A DNA stretch of 64,000 nt from Streptomyces sp. TRM68367 (GTDB lineage Bacteria > Actinomycetota > Actinomycetes > Streptomycetales > Streptomycetaceae). Numbering within the stretch: position 1 is the stretch's first letter; each line of letters begins with the position of its first letter. The notes under the pieces are model-generated. The model was not told the origin of the DNA. It worked only from the letters and a program-made list of their open reading frames with translations, and searched no databases. Positions 8,396 to 15,631 of this stretch are shown here, piece by piece. The DNA is taken from NCBI RefSeq assembly GCF_014495685.1, contig NZ_JACTVI010000030.1, forward strand, positions 20,239 through 84,238. The letters are read 5' to 3'. Both the position numbers and the translations under genes were made by a program.

Positions 8396-9088
8396 TCAAC
8401 GCTTGGCGACGAACACGTGGGAGGCGACGTCGGCCTCCAGCTCGGCCGCCTCGCCGCCGCTGCCCACCAGCACGCCGCCCGCCGACTCCGTCACACTCAC
8501 CACCGAACCGGGCTGCACGCCGGCCCGGCGCAGCGTGTACATCAGCTGCGCGTCGGTCTGGATGGGCTCCCCGATCCGCCGTACGACGACGGTCTTGCCC
8601 TCGGGGCCCGGGGCGAGGTCGGCGAGCGACAGCATCCCCTCGTCCAGGAACGGGTCGGCGCCGTCCTTCTCGCCGAGCTCCTCCAGGCCGGGGATGGGGT
8701 TGCCGTACGGCGACTCGGTGGGGTGACGCAGCAGCTCGAGCACACGCCGCTCCACGGCCTCGCTCATCACGTGCTCCCAGCGGCACGCCTCGGCGTGCAC
8801 CTGCTCCCACTCCAGGCCGATCACGTCGACGAGCAGGCACTCCGCGAGCCGGTGCTTGCGCATCACGCGGGTGGCGAGCCGACGGCCCTCGTCCGTGAAC
8901 TCCAGGTGCCGGTCGCTGGCGACGGACACCAGGCCGTCGCGCTCCATCCGCGCCACGGTCTGGCTGACCGTGGGCCCGCTCTGGTCCAGCCGCTCGGCGA
9001 TCCGGGCGCGCATGGGGACCACACCTTCCTCCTCCAGCTCAAGGATGGTGCGGAGATACATCTCCGTGGTGTCGATCAGTCCGGACAT
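8396..9088 (-). CDS. dmdR1: DtxR-family iron-dependent repressor DmdR1
   Basis: A 230-residue DtxR/IdeR-type regulator, the length of S. coelicolor DmdR1. The winged helix occupies about 1-65. Metal ligands are all present at canonical DtxR numbering: Met10, Cys102, Glu105 and His106 for the primary site and His79, Glu83 and His98 for the ancillary site. A C-terminal SH3-like domain follows from about 150. Fe(II)-loaded DmdR represses siderophore and iron-uptake genes. The ATG at 9088 is preceded by AGGGG at good spacing; an upstream in-frame GTG adds 38 implausible residues. In S. coelicolor this gene is overlapped by an antisense gene, and a long open antisense frame is seen here too. Confidence 0.93.
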   Translation of the reverse strand: MSGLIDTTEMYLRTILELEEEGVVPMRARIAERLDQSGPTVSQTVARMERDGLVSVASDRHLEFTDEGRRLATRVMRKHRLAECLLVDVIGLEWEQVHAEACRWEHVMSEAVERRVLELLRHPTESPYGNPIPGLEELGEKDGADPFLDEGMLSLADLAPGPEGKTVVVRRIGEPIQTDAQLMYTLRRAGVQPGSVVSVTESAGGVLVGSGGEAAELEADVASHVFVAKR

Positions 9089-9151
9089 ACGTGCCCCTCG
9101 ATTAGCTCTGCCGGCGGCTGGCCACCTCACCGACGCGTGCGCTGGCCCTGA
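8417..9151 (+). CDS. Antisense open reading frame to dmdR1 (Adm-like)
   Basis: A 244-codon frame lies opposite dmdR1 and covers nearly all of it. An antisense gene called adm, overlapping dmdR1 and affecting siderophores and antibiotics, has been described in S. coelicolor, which is the only reason to list this frame. The predicted product is rich in His, Arg, Leu and Gly, has no recognisable domain, and has no strong ribosome site. Long antisense frames arise easily in G+C-rich DNA, so sequence alone cannot show that it is translated. Confidence 0.3.
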   Translation: MGGDVGLQLGRLAAAAHQHAARRLRHTHHRTGLHAGPAQRVHQLRVGLDGLPDPPYDDGLALGARGEVGERQHPLVQERVGAVLLAELLQAGDGVAVRRLGGVTQQLEHTPLHGLAHHVLPAARLGVHLLPLQADHVDEQALREPVLAHHAGGEPTALVRELQVPVAGDGHQAVALHPRHGLADRGPALVQPLGDPGAHGDHTFLLQLKDGAEIHLRGVDQSGHTCPSISSAGGWPPHRRVRWP

Positions 9152-9394
9152 CCTCAATTCTGACGCATCCCACCGACAACCGTGCCGCCCCGCCGAAACC
9201 ACACACGATCAGACCCTGATCACACCCCCTGCACGTCCACCCGTACACAGGACGCGCTCCCCTCAGCGGGCGGCACGCCGTGGCACCGGAGGTGCACGTT
9301 CAGGGGTGGGCAGGCGAGGACGAGACCGGCATCCGCACCACTGACCACTCCCTGCCACCCACCAGCGCAGACACCCGCCACGCCCGCACCCCGG
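9089..9394. other. Intergenic region between dmdR1 and the PAS gene
   Basis: About 300 bases hold the dmdR1 promoter region on the minus strand and the 3' flank of the PAS gene. GCACC-GGA-GGTGC (9283-9295) forms a small hairpin enclosed by CCCCT (about 9259) and AGGGG (9302-9306), a plausible terminator for the PAS gene. I see no clear 19-bp iron box and no gene. Confidence 0.4.
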
Positions 9395-10843
9395 TCACCG
9401 CTCCCCCTCCTCCCCCGGTCCTCGCCACACCTCACCCACACGCCCGTCTCCCACCACCCCGGCCAAATCCAGCGCCGCAGCGATCCGCGCCGCCACATCC
9501 TCCGCATACGCGATGTCGGCCCGCTCGAACGCACTCCGCCCGGCCCCCCGCAGGAACGTCACGGCGCCCAACGTCCGCCCCCGGCTCCGCAACACCGCAC
9601 ACAGCGCATACGCCGTATCCTCCGGCCACTGCCGCCCCAGCGCCCACGCCCGCGCCTCCTCGGCCGACACGGTCCCCGCACTCGCCCGCACCGACCCGGC
9701 CCGCTCCACGCACTGCAACACCGGATGCCCCTCGCCGTACCGCACGGGCAGCCCGGCCCGCCCGGACAGTTCGCTCGGCCCCGGCGCCCCGGACGGCGTC
9801 GCGGCGATCCGCACCAGCCGTACCGCCCCGACGGTCTCCGCATCCGCCCGCGCACCCCCGGCCACCCGGTCGATCAGCGCGTGGTCGGCGAAGCCGGCGA
9901 GCGCGAAGTCCAGATGGACGGTCGCCGCCTCCGCGGGGTCCTCGCACTCCGCGGCGGCCCGCGCCGCCCGGTGCAACTGCTGCGTACGGAACCGCAGCAG
10001 CGACGCCTCCTGCTCACCCTGCTTGGCCTCGGTCACGTCCTGGAACAGCCAGCCCACCCCGAGCGGCACCGGCTCCTCCGCGAGCGGCGACGCCAGCCGC
10101 AGGAACCCGCTCCGCCAGCACCGCCGCTTCTCGCCCTCCGGCGTCCGCACGCTCACCCAGATCTCGGCGGGCGCCGGCGGCGCACCCTCCGCCAGCACGT
10201 GCGTCAGCGCGCTCTCCAGCTCCTCGACGCCCTGCGCCAGCAACTCCCCGAGCGGCCGCCCCAGCACAGCCGTACGCCCCTTGCCCAGCGCCCGCGCCGC
10301 GTGCGCGTTCACCACCGCGGGCCGCAGATCGGCGTCGACCAGCACCACACCCCAGCTCGCGTCGTCGAACAGCGACTCACTCAGCGCGATCGACCGCTCC
10401 AGATCGATCTGCGCGTGGACCTCGCTGAACGCGCAGTACACACCCGCCGGCTTCCCGTCCGGCCCGCGCACGGCCGCCGACTGCGTCCGCACCAGCACCC
10501 GCCCGCCGTCCTTCGTCAGCAGCGCGAACTCGTGCACCTGCCGCCCCGGCGCCTGCATGGCGGACATCAGCCGCCCCTCGACCTCCGCGGCGTCCGCACT
10601 GCGCACCGCCCACCCGGCGAACCCCTGCCGCCCCACCGCCTCGGCCGCGGTCCACCCCAGGATCCGCTCCGCCTCCCGGTTCCAGTGCGTCACGACCCCG
10701 TCGGCATCGAAAGCGCACAGGGCGGCGTCCATCCCGTCCAGCAGCGCGGCCAGCAGATCCCCACCGTCCCGCTCGGGCTCGGGCTGCTCCGGCTCGTCCG
10801 GCCCCAGCTCGTCGGTGGTCCCACTACGCCGGGAAGCACTCAC
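9395..10843 (-). CDS. PAS-PAS-GAF sensor protein without an output domain
   Basis: A 482-residue soluble protein from the GTG at 10843, chosen because AGGGGG lies five bases before it; a TTG 19 codons upstream is possible. Residues about 30-150 form a PAS domain (DGVVTHWNREAERILGW, then KDGGRVLVRTQ), about 155-290 a second PAS-like domain, and about 300-460 a GAF-like domain ending in RSRGRTLGAVTFLRG. There is no kinase, phosphatase or cyclase domain, so it may work by protein contact, or as the sensory half of a SpoIIE-type phosphatase that has lost its catalytic part. It is monocistronic and ends about 300 bases before dmdR1 begins. Confidence 0.82.
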   Translation of the reverse strand: MSASRRSGTTDELGPDEPEQPEPERDGGDLLAALLDGMDAALCAFDADGVVTHWNREAERILGWTAAEAVGRQGFAGWAVRSADAAEVEGRLMSAMQAPGRQVHEFALLTKDGGRVLVRTQSAAVRGPDGKPAGVYCAFSEVHAQIDLERSIALSESLFDDASWGVVLVDADLRPAVVNAHAARALGKGRTAVLGRPLGELLAQGVEELESALTHVLAEGAPPAPAEIWVSVRTPEGEKRRCWRSGFLRLASPLAEEPVPLGVGWLFQDVTEAKQGEQEASLLRFRTQQLHRAARAAAECEDPAEAATVHLDFALAGFADHALIDRVAGGARADAETVGAVRLVRIAATPSGAPGPSELSGRAGLPVRYGEGHPVLQCVERAGSVRASAGTVSAEEARAWALGRQWPEDTAYALCAVLRSRGRTLGAVTFLRGAGRSAFERADIAYAEDVAARIAAALDLAGVVGDGRVGEVWRGPGEEGER

Positions 10844-11043
10844 CTGGACCCCCTGCAGGCTGCGTCCGCACGTACGACGCGTCGGTTCGCTCACTTGCAA
10901 TCATTCAACTGGAACGTGACCCAGCGCACATCGGGTTCCCACAAGATTGAAGGAATCGTTGCACGCCGGAAACTCACGCGGCCTGCCTACCCGCGCTCCC
11001 CCGCCGCGCATACACCTCGATCTCGATCTTCTCGGAAAATCGG

Positions 11044-11073
11044 TTGATCGTCGGCTGACCAATTTCTTAGGGT
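11044..11073 (+). promoter_or_regulatory. Candidate housekeeping promoter for the structured transcript
   Basis: TTGATC (11044-11049) and TAGGGT (11068-11073) are separated by 18 bases, matching SigA/HrdB-type spacing. Transcription would begin near 11080. The DNA around the elements is clearly A/T-richer than its surroundings. Confidence 0.45.
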
Positions 11074-11079
11074 ACGAGG

Positions 11080-11295
11080 TACACGAGAAGGGAGGTGGTT
11101 CGGCAGATGTATGGAAACCGGACGCGTGAGGTGGCTGCGGGCTAGCGGCCCGACACCACACTCAGTGCGGTGCCGGACCAGCACGGGATAGATCCGTGCA
11201 GCCGGCCCAATCCCGCGCAGTCACCCGACCCGCGAGTCGCCGGTACGTCCGGCCGGCTCCTCCTCTGGAGGACCAGGCTCGCGGGTCGTCTGCGT
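11080..11295 (+). ncRNA. Candidate structured small RNA with short leader peptide
   Basis: From the predicted start near 11080 the sequence holds, in order, a strong ribosome site and 12-codon frame, a hairpin around CACTCAGTG, a hairpin GCACGG-GATAGAT-CCGTGC, and a long terminal stem in which CGACCCGCGAG (11226-11236) pairs perfectly with CTCGCGGGTCG (11278-11288), with TCCTC-CTCT-GAGGA inside it. T-richer sequence follows. No protein gene on this strand follows before pdxH, so this could be an independent small or dual-function RNA. It could instead be the orphaned leader of a deleted gene. Confidence 0.4.
11107..11145 (+). CDS. 12-codon leader peptide MYGNRTREVAAG
   Basis: GGGAGGTG is followed at suitable distance by ATG at 11107 and the frame closes with TAG at 11143-11145. 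The peptide MYGNRTREVAAG has no run of a single amino acid that would suggest classical attenuation. The strong ribosome site, rather than the peptide itself, is the evidence. The same frame continues open past the TAG for more than 60 codons. Confidence 0.4.
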   Translation: MYGNRTREVAAG

Positions 11296-11306
11296 TTCCG
11301 ACCCCT

Positions 11307-11651
11307 TCAGCGCCCCGTAGGGCTCAGTGCGCGATGTCCGCGCTCGATCTCCTCGATCATGTGGAGGACGCGGGAGGGAGCGCCGCCGTGGAGGGGGCCG
11401 GACATGGCTCCTACGGCGCCGGAGAGTGCGGCTGCCACATCCACGCCGGTGGAGGCGATGACGCGGGCGGTGAAGGTGGAGGCGTTCATGCCGTGCTCGG
11501 CGGCCGATGTCCAGTAGGCGTCCACCGCGGCGACGTGTCGAGGGTCCGGTTCGCCACGCCAGCGGATCATGAAGCGTTCGGTGATGGAGTTGGCCTTGTC
11601 GATCTCGCGCTGCGGGACCATGGGCAGGCCCTGGGGGAGTGTTCGCGGCAC
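11307..11651 (-). pseudogene. Citrate synthase (CitA2-like) central fragment
   Basis: An open frame of 114 codons that corresponds only to the middle of a roughly 385-residue citrate synthase-like protein. It carries the family segment QGLPMVPQ, then MIRWRGEPDP, AAEHGMNASTFTARV with the active-site histidine, and SGPLHGGAPSRV. Both ends are missing: nothing matching the first 130 residues is upstream, where only about 65 bases separate it from pdxH, and after IEEIERG the sequence changes to an unrelated tail and stop. The C-terminal half with the second active-site region is gone, so it cannot be an active enzyme. In S. coelicolor a full-length citrate synthase gene sits beside pdxH, from memory. 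Confidence 0.8.
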
Positions 11652-11718
11652 TCAGTGCCATGCAGTGAGGAAAGGCCACCGTGCCGTACGGAGGCCCGGG
11701 ATACGGCAGGATGACCGC

Positions 11719-12387
11719 GTGAACGACCGACACCCCGTGCCCTTCGACCTCGCCTCGATGCGTAAGCAGTACCGTGCGGAAGGGCTGTCCGAGAGAGAGC
11801 TGGCCGCCACTCCTGTGGAGCAGTTCGCGCGCTGGTTCAAGCAGGCGGCGACGGAGGGGGCGTTGTTCGAGCCGAACGCGATGGTGGTGTCCACGGCGGA
11901 CGCCGAGGGCCGGCCGAGTTCGCGCACGGTGCTTTTGAAGCACTTCGACGAGCAGGGGTTCGTGTTCTACACGAACTACGACTCCCGCAAGGCGCGCGAC
12001 CTCGCCGGGAATCCGTTCGTGTCGCTGCTGTTCCCGTGGCATCCGATGGCCCGCCAGGTGATCGTCACCGGGGTCGCGCGGCGTACGGGGCGGGATGAGA
12101 CGGCGGCGTACTTCCGTACCCGGCCGCACGGCTCGCAGCTGGGTGCGTGGGCCAGCGCGCAGTCGTCGGTGATCGCCACGCGCGCCGATCTGGAGGCCGC
12201 GTACGCCGAGCTGGCCGCGCGCTATCCGGAGGGCGAGCAGGTGCCGGTGCCGGCGCACTGGGGTGGTTTCCGGGTGGCGCCGCAGTCGATGGAGTTCTGG
12301 CAGGGCCGGGAGAACCGGCTGCACGACCGGTTGCGGTACGTGGCGGAGGCGGACGGCAGCTGGCGGGTGGAGCGGCTCAGTCCCTGA
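11719..12387 (+). CDS. pdxH: Pyridoxamine 5'-phosphate oxidase
   Basis: A 222-residue FMN-dependent oxidase that makes pyridoxal 5'-phosphate from pyridoxamine or pyridoxine phosphate. Typical features are the MRKQYRAEGL start region, PNAMVVSTAD, SSRTVLLKHFDEQGFVFYTN, SRKARDLAGN, the RPHGSQLGAWAS-QSS segment and the C-terminal W-GFRVAPQS-EFWQGR-RLHDR motif. The GTG at 11719 was chosen from this N-terminus and a GGCAGG eight bases upstream; longer frames run through the citrate synthase remnant. The gene is complete although both flanking genes are broken. Confidence 0.94.
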   Translation: MNDRHPVPFDLASMRKQYRAEGLSERELAATPVEQFARWFKQAATEGALFEPNAMVVSTADAEGRPSSRTVLLKHFDEQGFVFYTNYDSRKARDLAGNPFVSLLFPWHPMARQVIVTGVARRTGRDETAAYFRTRPHGSQLGAWASAQSSVIATRADLEAAYAELAARYPEGEQVPVPAHWGGFRVAPQSMEFWQGRENRLHDRLRYVAEADGSWRVERLSP

Positions 12388-12648
12388 TCATCCCTGGGCG
12401 GCGGCGCAGTCCAGCGCCTGCGCCAGCAGGTCCGCCCACTGGCTCACCACCCGTTCGCGGCGGGCGTGGTCGTCGGTGAGGAGGTCCTCGCGGGTGGGGA
12501 AGTGGTGCTGGGCGGCGCCGCGGGAGATGCCGGCGCGTTCGGAGACGACGGAGACCGTGGAGCCCGCCCAGCCGTGCTCGGCGAGGCAGGCCACGGCGGC
12601 TTCCAGGAGCCGTTGCCGGGTGGCGCGGCTGCGGTCCTGTTTGGGGAC
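12388..12648 (-). pseudogene. TetR-family regulator with internal deletion and lost start
   Basis: The frame begins without a start codon at PKQDRSRATRQRLLEA, shows a good TetR helix-turn-helix (SERAGISRGAAQHHFPTRED) and then passes at LLTDD directly to what looks like the last 25 residues of the same family (ARRERVVSQWADLL). The whole ligand-binding core of about 110 residues is missing, apparently by deletion between two similar CTCCTCACC-type segments. The upstream end is fused to the enoyl-CoA hydratase stub. TetR regulators of this kind usually control the adjacent acyl-CoA catabolic genes. The product, if made, could not be ligand-responsive. Confidence 0.72.
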
Positions 12649-12651
12649 GCG

Positions 12652-12805
12652 GTGTGGGTGATGAGGACCGCGCGTACGTCGGTGTCCTTGCCGCAGTCGG
12701 TGAGCGCGGCGACGAGTCCGGCGGACAGGGCGTTGCGGTTGTGCGGCGCGTCCAGGCACAGGGTCTCGACGCCACGCGCGCGCGTGTGCGGCCGATCGGT
12801 GTCAT
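12652..12805 (-). pseudogene. Enoyl-CoA hydratase N-terminal stub, frameshifted
   Basis: An ATG at 12805 overlaps the CoA-ligase stop (ATGA). It reads MTPIGRTRAR and then, after a shift within a run of CG dinucleotides (about 12776-12784), continues in another frame as GVETLCLDAPHNRNALSAGL and DTDVRAVLITHT, the hallmark N-terminus of a crotonase-family hydratase. Two extra bases in the CG run explain the shift. After about 50 residues the homology stops and the TetR fragment begins, so roughly 200 residues are deleted. It was evidently translated together with the ligase upstream. Confidence 0.68.
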
Positions 12806-14370
12806 GTGCGCTCCCTGAGCCGGCGGCGCAGGATCTTGCCGGTGGCGGCGCGCGGGACGCCGTCGATGAAGGTGACGTGCCGGATGCGCTGGTAGGGGGC
12901 GACGCGTTCGGCGACGTACATCATGACCTCTCCTTCGGGGAGGTCGCTGGCGTTCGGCTGGCGGACGACGTAGGCGTGCGGGACTTCGGTGCCGTCGTCG
13001 TTGCGGACGCCGATGACGGCGGCGTCGGCGATGCCGGGGTGGGTGAGCAGGAGCGCCTCCAGTTCGGCGGGGGCGACCTTGAAGCCCTTGTACTCGATGA
13101 GTTCCTTGACGCGGTCGACGACGAACAGCCAGCCGCCCTCGTCGACGTGTCCGACGTCGCCGGTGTGCAGCCAGCCGCCCGCGTCGATCATGGCGGCGGT
13201 GTCGTCGGGTCGTCCGAGGTAGCCCTTCATGATCTGGGGGCCGCGGATGAGGATCTCGCCGGACTCGCCGGTGCCGAGGTCCTTGCCGGGATCGTCGAGG
13301 GAGACGATGCGCATCTCGGTGCCGGCGATGAGCCGGCCGACCGTGCCGGGCGGCGCCTGGCGCATGGCGTCCAGGGGGACGACGTGGGTGCCGGGCGAGA
13401 CTTCCGTCATGCCGTAGGCCTGGCCGACGGGCGGCAGGCCGAGGCGCCGGGAGCAGGCGGCGGCCAGACTGGCGTCCAGGGGCGCCGCGGCGCTGATGAC
13501 GTACTTCAGGCACGACAGGTCGTACTGGTCGACCAGCGGGTGCTTGGCGAGGGCCAGGACGATGGGCGGGGCAACGTACAGGCCGGTGATGCGGTGGCTC
13601 TGGATGGCGGCGAGCAACGTCTCCAGGTCGAAGCGGGGCAGGACGACGACGGTGGCGCCGTGCCGGAGCGGCATGTTCATGAGGGTCGTCAGGCCGTAGA
13701 TGTGGGCGAACGGCAGGACGGCCAGGATGCGGTCGCCGGGGCCGGCGGCGATGGCGGGCTGGAGCTGGGCGAGGTTGGTGGCGATCTGCCGGTGGGTGAG
13801 CATCACGCCCTTGGGCCGGCCGGTGGTGCCGGAGGAGTACGGCAGGACCGCCACGTCCTCGACGGGGTCGATGTCGACCGCGGGCTCGGGGGCGGCCGAG
13901 GCGAGCATGTCGATCAGTGAGCGATGGCCGGGCGCGCTGTCGCACACGAAGATCTCCGTCACGCCGCCCGTGTGTTCGGCGGCCTCGCGGGCCGCGTCGA
14001 GCAGCGGGGAGACCGTGATGATCCAGCGGGCGGCGGAGTCCCGCAGCTGTTTGGCGAACTCCTCGACCGTGGCGAGCGGGTGCACGGTGGTGACGGAGGC
14101 ACCCGCGCGCGTGGCGGCGTGGAAGGCGATCGGGAAGGAGATCGTGTTGGGGCTGTGCAGGGCGACGACATCGCCCTTGCGCACTCCGGCCTCGGCGAGG
14201 GCGGCGGCGACCCGCCGGTGGACCCGGTCCACCTGCTGGTAGGTGAGGGTGGTGCCGTCGGTGCCGTCGATGAGCGCCGGTGTGCTGCCGTACTCGGCGG
14301 CCCGGGCGAGGACGGCTTCGTGGATGGGGAGTTCGACGGGCGGGATGTCTGCGTACTCGCTGCGGAACAT
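12802..14370 (-). CDS. 4-coumarate/cinnamate:CoA ligase (ANL superfamily)
   Basis: A 522-residue adenylate-forming CoA ligase, the same length as the S. coelicolor cinnamate/coumarate:CoA ligase and closely matching the sequence I remember. The P-loop SSGTTGRPKGV lies near residue 175, the YGMTE box near 315, GWLHTGDVG near 400 and the catalytic Lys region PRAATGKILRRRL at the end. It would convert an aryl or acyl acid to the CoA thioester with ATP. The ATG at 14370 follows GGAGGAA. Remnants on both sides (acyl-CoA dehydrogenase upstream, enoyl-CoA hydratase and TetR downstream, same strand) suggest it was part of an acyl-CoA catabolic operon, now the only intact member. Confidence 0.92.
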   Translation of the reverse strand: MFRSEYADIPPVELPIHEAVLARAAEYGSTPALIDGTDGTTLTYQQVDRVHRRVAAALAEAGVRKGDVVALHSPNTISFPIAFHAATRAGASVTTVHPLATVEEFAKQLRDSAARWIITVSPLLDAAREAAEHTGGVTEIFVCDSAPGHRSLIDMLASAAPEPAVDIDPVEDVAVLPYSSGTTGRPKGVMLTHRQIATNLAQLQPAIAAGPGDRILAVLPFAHIYGLTTLMNMPLRHGATVVVLPRFDLETLLAAIQSHRITGLYVAPPIVLALAKHPLVDQYDLSCLKYVISAAAPLDASLAAACSRRLGLPPVGQAYGMTEVSPGTHVVPLDAMRQAPPGTVGRLIAGTEMRIVSLDDPGKDLGTGESGEILIRGPQIMKGYLGRPDDTAAMIDAGGWLHTGDVGHVDEGGWLFVVDRVKELIEYKGFKVAPAELEALLLTHPGIADAAVIGVRNDDGTEVPHAYVVRQPNASDLPEGEVMMYVAERVAPYQRIRHVTFIDGVPRAATGKILRRRLRERT

Positions 14371-14402
14371 GGTTCCTCCTCGCGCAACGCCGTGCTGGTT
14401 CA

Positions 14403-14770
14403 CTACGACTTGGGCAGGCCCGGAGTCTGCCGGGAGACGTAGTTGAGAATCATCTCCCGGCTCACCGGTGCTGTACGAGCCACGCACGCCGCGGTTATCA
14501 ACGACGCGATCCCGAACTCGCGCGGGAGGCCGTCGCCGCCGAGGGTGTGCACGGCCTGGTCCACGGCCTTCACGCAGGCCTCACCGGCCGCGTATTGGCC
14601 ATGTTCGCGTCCTCGCCCGCGCCCGTGTCGTCCCCGGGCGTCGTACAGGTGCGCCGCCTTCTGGGTCATCAGGCGGGCGAGTTCGAGGTCGGTGTGGGCC
14701 TGGGCGAGGGGTGGGCGATGGCCTGGTGGGCGCCGATGGGGGCATTCCAGACGGTGCGGTCGCGTGCAAC
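14403..14770 (-). pseudogene. Acyl-CoA dehydrogenase C-terminal remnant with frameshifts
   Basis: Read across three frames the minus strand gives VWNAPIGAHQAIAHP, then LAQAHTDLELARLMTQKAA, then YAAGEACVKAVDQAVHTLGG followed by LPREFGIASLITAACVAR and a terminal LPKS-stop. This is the C-terminal third of an acyl-CoA dehydrogenase, including the glycine-rich helix before the active-site region. At least two small deletions (near 14710 and 14640) break the frame, and the N-terminal two thirds are absent; beyond about 14770 lies the methyltransferase promoter. It ends 33 bases before the CoA ligase start, consistent with a former operon. Confidence 0.75.
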
Positions 14771-14834
14771 TGTCCAGTCTGCTGCCCCAGGAAAATCGCG
14801 CGCGTGCGCCCGCCCTCCGCAGTACGGTCGCCGG

Positions 14835-15575
14835 GTGCTGAATGAGGACGGTTACTTCGGAGAAGCCATTGCGGCGGGGTACGACGACCCGTCGTCGGAG
14901 ATGTTCGCGCCCGAGGTCGTGGCACGGACCGCCGGTGTGCTGGCGGAACTGGCCGGCGGCGGCCGGGCGTTGGAGCTGGGCATCGGCACCGGGCGGATCG
15001 CGGTGCCGCTGGCGCGGCGGGGCGTCGAGGTGCACGGCATCGACATGTCCCGGGCGATGGTGGAGCGGCTGCGGGCCAAGCCGGGGGGCGACGCGATCGG
15101 CGTGACGATCGGGGACTTCGCGACGGCGAAGGCGCCCGGCAGGTTCACGCTGGCGTACCTGGTGTTCAACACGATCATGAACCTGACGACGCAGGACGCC
15201 CAGGTGGACTGCTTCCGCAACGTCGCGGAGCACCTCGAACCCGGCGGGTGCTTCGTCATCGAGGTCGGGGTGCCGGACCTGCGCCGGCTGCCGCCCGGGC
15301 AGAACGCGGTGCCGTTCCACGTGGACGGCTCGCGGCTGGGGTTCGATCTGTACGACGTGGCGACCCAGGCGATGAGCTCGCACCACGTCACGGTGCAGGA
15401 CGGCCGCAGCTCGTACTGGTCCATCCCGTTCCGTTACGTGTGGCCCGCCGAGCTGGACCTGATGGCCCGGCTGGCCGGGCTGCGGCTGCGCGAGCGGTGG
15501 GACGGGTGGTCGCGGGAGCCGTTCACGAGCGAGAGCCGGCAGCACGTGTCGGTGTGGGAGAAGCCGGCCGGCTGA
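14835..15575 (+). CDS. Class I SAM-dependent methyltransferase
   Basis: A 246-residue methyltransferase with the SAM-binding motif ALELGIGTGRIAVPLA near residue 45-60, an acidic strand end at HGIDMS, and the later LAYLVFNTIMNL and LEPGGCFVIEVGVPDL strands. The target molecule is unknown. The GTG at 14835 was chosen because the product starts with a natural N-terminus. A -10-like TACGGT ends six bases upstream, so the message may be leaderless. It is divergent from the acyl-CoA dehydrogenase remnant and shares no operon. Confidence 0.86.
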   Translation: MLNEDGYFGEAIAAGYDDPSSEMFAPEVVARTAGVLAELAGGGRALELGIGTGRIAVPLARRGVEVHGIDMSRAMVERLRAKPGGDAIGVTIGDFATAKAPGRFTLAYLVFNTIMNLTTQDAQVDCFRNVAEHLEPGGCFVIEVGVPDLRRLPPGQNAVPFHVDGSRLGFDLYDVATQAMSSHHVTVQDGRSSYWSIPFRYVWPAELDLMARLAGLRLRERWDGWSREPFTSESRQHVSVWEKPAG

Positions 15576-15631
15576 GGCAGGCCCGGTGATCCACGATCGT
15601 CACTGTCAGTGGTGGCGTGCATCCTGGATGC

